In this document: piece by piece, positions 1 to 4,062 of the stretch
Layout of the letters: the number at the start of each line of letters is the position of its first letter
Position numbering within the stretch: the stretch's first letter is position 1
From: an uncultured Lachnospiraceae bacterium
GTDB lineage: Bacteria > Bacillota > Clostridia > Lachnospirales > Lachnospiraceae
Direction: 5' to 3'
Assembly: GCA_947589175.1 (NCBI GenBank)
Contig: CANPZR010000190.1
Location: 1 to 5,456 of the forward strand
Length of the DNA: 5,456 bases
Made by a program: the position numbers and the translations under genes
Notes under the pieces: generated by a model
The model's database searches: none
The model's input: only the letters and a program-made list of their open reading frames with translations
What the model was told of the DNA's origin: nothing

Positions 1-872
1 TTGATGCAAAACACCTTTTTCGAGATGCGTGCATGGCAGAACTGCCGAACCTCGCCGGGGAAGTGACCGCCCTCATCGACAAAGCTCATGCTGATTTTGA
101 GTCCGAGTCCGTCCTTAAAATGTAGAACTCTGTCGAAAACCATCATATCCAGGCTGGCCCAAGTGGCGGGGTCGTCTGGGCGACCCATGATGATGCCTTT
201 TTCAATACCCCAGGTCTCTCCAAAGTGACCGTGGCCCACAATCTCATATTCAAACCGGTCATCCTGTGTATCTACGCCGGCGGTGAGGACAAGGACGCCT
301 TCCGGAATCTCCGCGTCATATTTCTCCCTCCGCCCCATGAGTGTGTCCGGATCCTGAGTGTCCCCGCGGTCCTCCCAGAGCTGTCCGAAGCAAGTGTTAT
401 AGACCACCTGCAGTTTCTGTGTATCTCCCAGAGCGTTCTGATACTTCAGACAGATACTCTCCCAGCTGGCCCAGGGGCTGACAAAGGCGTTGAGCCAGAA
501 ACTGCGCTCGCCGTTGGCATAGGCGGCGGGGTTGTCCGCCTCCCAGCGCGCGGGTTGCTTCTTCATAGTAGCCTCATCGGACACACAGGCGCAGCCGGGA
601 CAAAACCAGAGGACATTGCTCACCGTATATGTGCGCTCATGATTGACCACGGTTTCCTGGGCCTCATAGCGGATGTTCTTCCACTGTATCTCATGGAACT
701 CGCCACAGTGTGGGCACTGAGACTTCCACCGTTCCATGGTTCCCTTGGAGAAACTCTTGGCGATAGCGCTCTGCCCCCGGATGGTAGGGGTGCTGACCTC
801 CAGATTAGCGAGATCTTCCGCCTTACAAAAGCCGGGTGTTTCTTCAATTTTTGGCTTTTTTGCGGTAGACAT
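1..872 (-). CDS. Phage terminase large subunit, GpA family: ATPase-less, TerS-like N-terminus, cut by left window edge
   Basis: The 290 visible residues match the second half of lambda gpA-type terminases, the motor that cuts and packages phage DNA. In order: residues 27-33 (STPTIRG), which normally follow the ATPase domain; a four-cysteine zinc ribbon (CPHC at 53-56, CPGC at 91-94); SFWLNAFVSPW near 124-134; the nuclease motif AGVDTQDDR with Asp201; and FVDEGGH with Asp266, probably the second acidic nuclease residue. The start at 872 is well supported: GGGAGGA lies 8 bases upstream. That leaves no Walker A or B ATPase region, which normally occupies about the first 250 residues. Residues 1-24, with FCKAEDLANL at 15-24, instead resemble the start of a Nu1-like small terminase subunit (helix-turn-helix), so the gene looks like an in-frame TerS-TerL deletion fusion. 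The family call is firm; the fusion explanation is inference. It probably cannot power packaging. The 3' end lies outside the window. Confidence 0.9.
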   Translation of the reverse strand, partial: MSTAKKPKIEETPGFCKAEDLANLEVSTPTIRGQSAIAKSFSKGTMERWKSQCPHCGEFHEIQWKNIRYEAQETVVNHERTYTVSNVLWFCPGCACVSDEATMKKQPARWEADNPAAYANGERSFWLNAFVSPWASWESICLKYQNALGDTQKLQVVYNTCFGQLWEDRGDTQDPDTLMGRREKYDAEIPEGVLVLTAGVDTQDDRFEYEIVGHGHFGETWGIEKGIIMGRPDDPATWASLDMMVFDRVLHFKDGLGLKISMSFVDEGGHFPGEVRQFCHARISKKVFCI

Positions 873-880
873 TCTCAAAG

Positions 881-887
881 TCCTCCC
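881..887 (-). promoter_or_regulatory. Ribosome binding site fixing the terminase-fragment start
   Basis: Minus strand reads GGGAGGA, 8 bases before ATG at 872. It matters because it shows that the ATPase-less reading frame is translated from here rather than being the tail of a longer frame. Confidence 0.8.
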
Positions 888-923
888 AAAAACAGGCATA
901 AAAATAACGCCCCAGAAACGAAA

Positions 924-949
924 GTTACCGAAAAAAATTTTTCGGTGAC
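924..949. repeat. 26-bp near-perfect palindrome with A/T core
   Basis: Plus strand arms are GTTACCGAAAAA and TTTTTCGGTGAC around a 2-base centre. All 12 positions pair in RNA if one U-G wobble is allowed. No T-tract follows on either side, so it is not an obvious intrinsic terminator. It ends 51 bases before the terminase start. It could be a protein-binding site or part of a packaging site. Confidence 0.7.
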
Positions 950-975
950 TACGCGCGTTTCGGGCGTTTTCCCCC

Positions 976-995
976 CCGCTCCCCCTGGGGAGCGG
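976..995. repeat. GC-rich hairpin
   Basis: CCGCTCCC (976-983) and GGGAGCGG (988-995) pair perfectly around a 4-base loop; a ninth pair would leave a 2-base loop. On the minus strand it runs straight into seven G and then AAAA, so it lacks the T-tract of an intrinsic terminator. Confidence 0.6.
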
Positions 996-1005
996 CTCAC
1001 AGTAC

Positions 1006-1022
1006 CTTGGCTTGCGTCCAAG
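1006..1022. repeat. Short inverted repeat directly abutting the larger hairpin
   Basis: CTTGG (1006-1010) and CCAAG (1018-1022) pair around 7 bases; CTTG/CAAG with a 4-base loop is an alternative fold. Five pairs is weak by itself. It is listed because it directly adjoins the 14-bp hairpin and is one of four repeats in 194 bases. Confidence 0.35.
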
Positions 1023-1059
1023 CGCAGGCAGGCGGCCCTTCAACAGCCGCCCGCCTGCG
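1023..1059. terminator. 14-bp GC-rich hairpin just after the 64-residue gene; possible terminator
   Basis: Arms 1023-1036 and 1046-1059 form 14 pairs around a 9-base loop. The single A/C mismatch on the plus strand becomes a U-G wobble in the minus-strand transcript, so all pairs hold in the direction of transcription. It lies 8 bases beyond the stop codon of the 64-residue gene. No U-tract follows on the minus strand, so it may be a pausing or 3'-end stabilising structure instead of an efficient terminator. On the plus strand a T-rich stretch follows, but no plus-strand gene is seen. Confidence 0.45.
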
Positions 1060-1066
1060 TATTCTT

Positions 1067-1261
1067 TTAATTGATTTCTACCAAGAGCACATCGTCTGTC
1101 AGCCGATCCTCGCTGTCGCGGAGCTGGAAGCGGCATTGTTTCGAGCCGATGCGCTCGTGGAGCTTTCGTGCTTCTCTTGTGATCCAGTCCACCATCCACT
1201 TGGGTTGCAGCTTGAGCAGTTCGCGCTTGGTGACCTTTTCTCCGTTCAAATAGAAAAACAT
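1067..1261 (-). CDS. Small protein of unknown function (64 aa)
   Basis: Start chosen at ATG 1261, because AGGAGG lies 10 bases upstream (1277-1272) and a promoter candidate ends near 1310. A longer frame from 1309 would begin at the predicted transcription start and has no leader. The protein begins MFFYLNGEKVTKRELLKLQP. It is rich in charged residues (Lys, Arg, Asp, Glu), has aromatic residues near the N-terminus and around WMVDWI (22-27), no membrane segment and a single Cys. I do not recognise a family with confidence. Its own promoter module, shared with the amidoligase and the 251-residue gene, argues that it is a real, co-regulated accessory gene. It is followed by the hairpin-rich region before the terminase. 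Confidence 0.7.
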   Translation of the reverse strand: MFFYLNGEKVTKRELLKLQPKWMVDWITREARKLHERIGSKQCRFQLRDSEDRLTDDVLLVEIN

Positions 1262-1271
1262 TCTGGTTTGT

Positions 1272-1277
1272 CCTCCT
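1272..1277 (-). promoter_or_regulatory. Ribosome binding site choosing the internal start of the 64-aa gene
   Basis: AGGAGG on the minus strand, 10 bases before ATG 1261. It favours this start over the in-frame ATG at 1309. Confidence 0.7.
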
Positions 1278-1294
1278 TTGGGCTTATGGTCTGT

Positions 1295-1338
1295 CCTTTC
1301 GGTGTACACATATTCGCTCTAAAGGATGGATATATCAA
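1295..1338 (-). promoter_or_regulatory. Promoter module B (before the 64-aa gene)
   Basis: Minus strand: -35 TTGATA (1338-1333), 17-base spacer, -10 candidate GAATAT (1315-1310), then A at 1303 as likely +1, followed by ACCGAAAGG (1303-1295). The -10 hexamer alone is weak (3 of 6). The call rests on conservation with the modules at 3121-3164 and 4000-4035: same 17-base spacing, the TTYAGAGYGA block spanning the spacer end and the -10, and the same distance to a +1 A. Confidence 0.6.
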
Positions 1339-1356
1339 GCTATTTTCGCTCATAAA

Positions 1357-1388
1357 CTGCACAAATTATGTGACTTGGGTTTGTGTAG
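1357..1388. promoter_or_regulatory. Inverted repeat 9-14-9, candidate operator upstream of module B
   Basis: Plus strand arms CTGCACAAA (1357-1365) and TTTGTGTAG (1380-1388) differ from perfect symmetry at one base and are separated by 14 bases. The repeat lies 18 bases upstream of the -35 and just after the zinc-ribbon gene's stop. An equivalent repeat with the same arm and spacer lengths precedes the amidoligase promoter. That position suggests an activator-type site, though a repressor is possible. Confidence 0.5.
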
Positions 1389-1389
1389 T

Positions 1390-1590
1390 TTACTGCGGAT
1401 GACAGCGGTGGATGATTTCCAGTATTCTCTCCTGCTCATCCTCGCCAATGCCCATGTCGGCCAGGGCCTCCCTTGTGCCGCAGTCAGGGCATATGAGCGT
1501 GGTGTTGTCAGCGCGAGACGTGGCCGGGACGCCGGTGTATGTCCTGCCGCAGAGCGGGCAAGTTGCGGGTTTCACTTTCTTGCTGTCCAT
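1390..1590 (-). CDS. Small zinc-ribbon protein (66 aa)
   Basis: Two CxxC knuckles, CPLC (11-14) and CPDC (34-37), are typical of a zinc ribbon. GRTYTG follows the first, and the C-terminus is a charged helix (EDEQERILEIIHR, about 50-62). Proteins like this are common, unnamed genes in mobile elements of Clostridia; that is recollection, not a search. The start at 1590 is well supported by AGGAGGG 6 bases upstream. The gene overlaps the last 19 bases of the cyclotransferase gene in another frame, so its ribosome binding site lies inside that gene and translation is probably coupled. A structural or nucleic-acid-binding role is possible; no catalytic function is indicated. Confidence 0.85.
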   Translation of the reverse strand: MDSKKVKPATCPLCGRTYTGVPATSRADNTTLICPDCGTREALADMGIGEDEQERILEIIHRCHPQ

Positions 1591-2054
1591 AAAATTCCCT
1601 CCTGTTTGGTGTCATCGTAAGCCTTCAGCAGAATCTGCGGGTCAAACCCGAAGCTCCTGTACCCATGAGTGCAGGTCATGAAGTAAGAGTTGCTCGGTAA
1701 GCCGAGGGGCCTGTCCGCATACATGACGTAGGCGAAAGCGTCCAGCGTTCTCACTTCGCCGGTTTCGATATCCGTGACCGGAAGTCTCATGTCGGTTTTG
1801 TAATAAAACACCGGGTATCCTTCGTAGCGGTCCAAGCTCCGAACATGGGCCTTTGTGACCAGCCACACGGCAACCGGCACCTTGCCGCCCTCAAACGGCT
1901 CGATGGTCAAGTAGGCGCCGGTCCTGCTCCCTCTGAACAAAAGGCGGTAGTCCTCAATGACCGAGGTTCCGACAATGGCTGCCCCAGGGCAGCGAAGCTG
2001 CATCTGCGGAATGTTTAAATTGCTCCCGTAGGCGATGTAATATCTGCTCGCCAT
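1572..2054 (-). CDS. Gamma-glutamylcyclotransferase / AIG2-like family protein (160 aa)
   Basis: The N-terminus carries YGSNL (9-13), the substrate-loop signature of the GGCT/AIG2 fold. DRYEGYP (75-81) supplies Glu78, the expected catalytic acid. At 160 residues it is the usual length and appears complete. The family releases 5-oxoproline from gamma-glutamyl amides or peptides, or acts on gamma-glutamylamines; the substrate here is unknown. The protein is cytosolic, with no signal peptide. The start at 2054 has AAAGGA 9 bases upstream. It lies 85 bases after the amidoligase gene, with a hairpin between them, and I see no strong promoter of its own, so it is probably read from the amidoligase promoter. 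Pairing of an amidoligase with an AIG2-like gene has been described in comparative genomics of amidoligases and points to opposing reactions on one substrate. Confidence 0.9.
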   Translation of the reverse strand: MASRYYIAYGSNLNIPQMQLRCPGAAIVGTSVIEDYRLLFRGSRTGAYLTIEPFEGGKVPVAVWLVTKAHVRSLDRYEGYPVFYYKTDMRLPVTDIETGEVRTLDAFAYVMYADRPLGLPSNSYFMTCTHGYRSFGFDPQILLKAYDDTKQEGILWTARK

Positions 2055-2071
2055 TCCAATCCGTCCTTTCC

Positions 2072-2087
2072 GAAGGGCGTTCCCTTC
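2072..2087. repeat. Small hairpin just upstream of the cyclotransferase ribosome binding site
   Basis: GAAGGG (2072-2077) and CCCTTC (2082-2087) pair around a 4-base loop. On the minus strand the hairpin ends 2 bases before the AAAGGA site of the cyclotransferase gene, so it could affect its translation. It is short, so chance is possible. Confidence 0.35.
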
Positions 2088-2096
2088 TACTGCCCT

Positions 2097-2117
2097 AAGC
2101 CCGCTCGTGGCGGGCTT
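2097..2117. terminator. Hairpin between amidoligase and cyclotransferase genes; weak terminator or processing site
   Basis: AAGCCCGC (2097-2104) and GCGGGCTT (2110-2117) form 8 pairs around a 5-base loop. On the plus strand it ends in four T, like a terminator, but there is no plus-strand gene. In the transcribed minus direction it is followed by AGGGC, so the U-tract is nearly absent. It lies 22 bases after the amidoligase stop and may give partial termination or mRNA stabilisation. Confidence 0.4.
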
Positions 2118-2139
2118 TTGGCTTTGGCGGTTCGCCTTG

Positions 2140-3087
2140 TCAGGCGGCCCTCCCGTTGCGGAAGGCCGCGTTGCCGGCGAGGCGGCGGGTGAGGATGTCC
2201 CGCGCGGTGGCGAATTCCTCTCCGATGAAGCCCAAGCGGAGGAGCCAAGTCCTCATCGCGTATTTGGGGTTCTCGGTCTGCTGGGGCTTGGGGCTGGCGC
2301 TCTTTTGGCTCTTGGCCATCTGGCTAAGGGCCAGGCAAAGCTGAATGTAGCTCTTGAGCTGTCCGGCGTGGAGGCCGTTCTTCTTGCCGTCCGCCGGCGC
2401 GTCGAACTGAAAAAGGCGGAATTCAATCGTGCCCTTTGTGAAGGTGGCATGGAGGTTGAGCATATGGTAGCGGCTGCTGTTGTAATGACTGTCGCGCCCG
2501 TAGCCGGCGTTCTGGCTGCTGTACCAAATGTCCGCAAGGTCCGCCATTGTGGTGGGCTTCTGGCTGTTCAGCCGGTCCAGGAAGCGGGGATCAACCGTCC
2601 TGCAGTAGTGGCTCATGCGGCCCCGGTCCAGGTCGAGGGCGTCGGCCAGGAGATTTTCGTGGCTGGCCATGATGTTGGCCAGGTTGCGGAGGGTCTGCGG
2701 CGTGTGGCCCTTGGCGCCGATGTGGATGTGGACTCCGCAGCCGCGGGTGGCGTCGCTCTTGGCGCCGGCCTTGCGGAGCTTTCTGATTAGGCCCTGCAGG
2801 GTGTCCATGTCGCTGTAGGTCAGGATCGGGGTGACCATCTCGCACTTTTCGCTGTCTGGGCCTTCGATGCTGCCGTCCTTCTGAAATTTCCACTCGCGGC
2901 CCTGGGAGTCCCAAGCGCTCCAGGCTTTGTAGCCGTTCCGGCAGGCTGTGTCTTGGTAGCGTCCGGTTCCGAAGAACTCGGCAGCAACCTTGGCGGCCTT
3001 GTTGCGGGTGATGTTGTTCATCTCAACCTCGACGCCGATGGTCTGCTTTTTCATCTCTGTGACCTGGTTCTTGAGCTTCTCGTTCAT
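2140..3087 (-). CDS. Amidoligase_2 family enzyme with C-terminal shared module (315 aa)
   Basis: Residues 17-230 show the hallmarks of the glutamine-synthetase-like amidoligase family: GVEVE (18-22, metal-binding Glu20/Glu22), WKFQKDGSI (66-74), CEMVTPIL (82-89), CGVHIHIG (117-124), RYHMLNL (206-212) and GTIEFRLF (219-226). Such enzymes are predicted to use ATP to join a carboxylate, often of Glu or a peptide, to an amine. Residues 242-312 are a separate module, with LLRLGFIG at 282-289, that also ends the neighbouring 251-residue protein. The start at 3087 has GGAGG 8 bases upstream and follows promoter module C. No signal peptide or membrane segment is seen. The downstream GGCT-like gene suggests a two-enzyme system acting on gamma-glutamyl or related amide bonds. 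The family call is strong; the substrate is unknown. Confidence 0.92.
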   Translation of the reverse strand: MNEKLKNQVTEMKKQTIGVEVEMNNITRNKAAKVAAEFFGTGRYQDTACRNGYKAWSAWDSQGREWKFQKDGSIEGPDSEKCEMVTPILTYSDMDTLQGLIRKLRKAGAKSDATRGCGVHIHIGAKGHTPQTLRNLANIMASHENLLADALDLDRGRMSHYCRTVDPRFLDRLNSQKPTTMADLADIWYSSQNAGYGRDSHYNSSRYHMLNLHATFTKGTIEFRLFQFDAPADGKKNGLHAGQLKSYIQLCLALSQMAKSQKSASPKPQQTENPKYAMRTWLLRLGFIGEEFATARDILTRRLAGNAAFRNGRAA

Positions 3088-3120
3088 GGTGTGTACCTCC
3101 GTTTTGTTTTTGGGGTTTTC

Positions 3121-3164
3121 CCTTTCGGTAGTGTATTAATCACTCTAAACGGCGGTAATATCAA
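3121..3164 (-). promoter_or_regulatory. Promoter module C (before the amidoligase gene)
   Basis: Minus strand: -35 TTGATA (3164-3159), 17-base spacer ending in TTTAGAGT, -10 region GATTAA (3141-3136; shifting one base gives ATTAAT with an 18-base spacer), likely +1 A at 3129, then ACCGAAAGG (3129-3121). The order and spacing match module B from -35 to +9, although the genes downstream are unrelated. The leader to the amidoligase start is about 42 bases. Confidence 0.65.
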
Positions 3165-3183
3165 GTTAATTCGAAGCCATAAT

Positions 3184-3215
3184 GTACACAAAGATTTGGG
3201 GCTCGTTTTGGTGTA
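3184..3215. promoter_or_regulatory. Inverted repeat, candidate operator upstream of module C
   Basis: Plus strand GTACACAAA (3184-3192) and TTTGGTGTA (3207-3215) are complementary apart from a one-base slip, with a 14-base spacer as in the repeat at 1357-1388. The repeat lies 19 bases upstream of the -35. An overlapping small palindrome, GTGTATTTACAC (3211-3222), covers the stop codon of the upstream gene. Confidence 0.45.
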
Positions 3216-3216
3216 T

Positions 3217-3972
3217 TTACACTGTCTTACTCCCGGTTTTGAAGGCCGAGGAGCCGACCAGATTGCGAAGGAGGATCTTCCTTTCCACTTTGAATTCCGG
3301 CCCGATGAAGCCAAGCCGTAGGAGGAAACAGCGGAAGGCGTATTTCTCGCTGTCCACCGCTTTCTCCGTGGCAAGGATGCGCTTCTGCCGCTTGCTCATA
3401 TCGCATAGGGCGGTGATGAGGTGAGTATAGGCTTTGACCTCATCCGGCCCCGGCAGCTCCGGGAACCAGGGGAAGGACACCTTGTCCTCGCTAATCTCCA
3501 TCGGCAGGTCGGTGATGCCCAGGGCCTTCTTGATGAGGCTCCCCTTGGCCTCCAGTAGCATGGTGAGGTTGCCCACTGCCACCTGCTCCAAGGGGATTGC
3601 CACCGTGAGGCCCGTGGGCGCGTTCTGCGGCGCAGTGTCCGGGGTGGTATCATTTGCCGAGTGCTCCGTCGGGGCGGCCTCCTGGGCCGCGACGTCGGCG
3701 GCGTCAGCCTCGCATCCGAGGTTGGAGACCTGGGAGACGAAGCCCTCGTTCACCAGGGCATCGATGAGTCCCTCAATCTCCTCGCTGTCGGCTCGGCTGT
3801 CGAAGGAGACCACACCCTCGCGGCTGATGGTGAAGTAGTCAACCATGTAGGCGAAGGTGGGGGCGCCCAGGTACTTGGCGTCCGCTCCCGTGATGTCACT
3901 GATGGCTTTGACCAGCCGCTTGCGCTCTGCACCGGTCACGTTGTAGTACAGGTAAAAATCTTTTGTTGTCAT
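3217..3972 (-). CDS. 'Virulence-related'-type protein of unknown function (251 aa)
   Basis: I recognise the general pattern of a protein often labelled 'virulence-related' in Clostridia elements; that label is not a demonstrated function. Residues 1-82 form an N-terminal domain (YLGAPTFAY at 34-42, GLIDALVNEGF at 68-78). Residues 83-120 are a low-complexity Ala/Asp/Thr/Pro linker. Residues 121-170 form a middle segment (KGSLIKKALG at 143-152, SFPWF at 166-170). Residues 177-247 are the module shared with the amidoligase (YAFRCFLLRLGFIG at 211-224). No signal peptide is seen. The start at 3972 is chosen because AAGGAGG lies 8 bases upstream; an in-frame ATG at 4035 would sit on the promoter's -35. 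The stop overlaps the palindrome before the amidoligase promoter. Cytosolic protein-protein or nucleic-acid interaction is possible. Confidence 0.85.
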   Translation of the reverse strand: MTTKDFYLYYNVTGAERKRLVKAISDITGADAKYLGAPTFAYMVDYFTISREGVVSFDSRADSEEIEGLIDALVNEGFVSQVSNLGCEADAADVAAQEAAPTEHSANDTTPDTAPQNAPTGLTVAIPLEQVAVGNLTMLLEAKGSLIKKALGITDLPMEISEDKVSFPWFPELPGPDEVKAYTHLITALCDMSKRQKRILATEKAVDSEKYAFRCFLLRLGFIGPEFKVERKILLRNLVGSSAFKTGSKTV

Positions 3973-3980
3973 GGTGGATT

Positions 3981-3987
3981 CCTCCTT
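3981..3987 (-). promoter_or_regulatory. Ribosome binding site choosing the start at 3972
   Basis: AAGGAGG on the minus strand, 8 bases before ATG 3972. It shortens the longest reading frame by 21 residues and makes the promoter at 4000-4035 usable. Confidence 0.8.
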
Positions 3988-3999
3988 GCTTTGATTTTG

Positions 4000-4035
4000 T
4001 AGCGACATATTCGCTCTGAAGCAAAACAATAGCAA
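4000..4035 (-). promoter_or_regulatory. Promoter module D (before the 251-aa gene)
   Basis: Minus strand: -35 TTGCTA (4035-4030), 17-base spacer ending in TTCAGAGC, -10 candidate GAATAT (4012-4007), likely +1 A at 4000. It shares the TTYAGAGYGA block and spacing with modules B and C but lacks the ACCGAAAGG start. Upstream, CTACAAA (4060-4054) and, inside the methyltransferase end, CTACACAAA (4085-4077) form a direct repeat of the half-site seen near modules B and C. Confidence 0.6.
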
Positions 4036-4062
4036 GTCGTAATTACACCTGACTTTGTAGAA

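Larger units (their letters stand above)
873..1066. other. Non-coding, hairpin-rich region upstream of the terminase gene; possible cos/packaging region
   Basis: These 194 bases separate the 64-residue gene from the terminase start and contain no credible gene. They hold four inverted repeats (924-949, 976-995, 1006-1022, 1023-1059), a run of seven G on the minus strand (971-977), and an A/T tract inside the first palindrome. I see no clear sigma-70 promoter. In many lambda-type phages the cos site lies just before the small terminase gene, and the downstream gene here starts with TerS-like residues, so a packaging site is a reasonable guess. A structured leader or a simple terminator region are alternatives. 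Confidence 0.5.

Noticed and set aside
971..988. Possible G-quadruplex on the minus strand
   Set aside because: Only about three separable G tracts of three or more can be formed, short of the four needed.
225..1070. Long plus-strand open frame of 281 codons
   Set aside because: It lies antisense to the terminase gene and the hairpin region, resembles no protein I know and has no ribosome binding site; the minus-strand frame shows clear terminase motifs.
1262..1309. Longer N-terminus for the 64-residue protein, from ATG 1309
   Set aside because: It lies upstream of the predicted transcript start, while AGGAGG precedes ATG 1261.
2107..2790. Plus-strand open frame of 227 codons rich in Val, Ala and Gly
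   Set aside because: Antisense shadow of the GC-rich amidoligase gene; low-complexity composition is typical of such shadows.
3973..4035. Longer N-terminus for the 251-residue protein, from ATG 4035
   Set aside because: It has no ribosome binding site, would start on the promoter's -35, and the internal ATG 3972 has a strong site.
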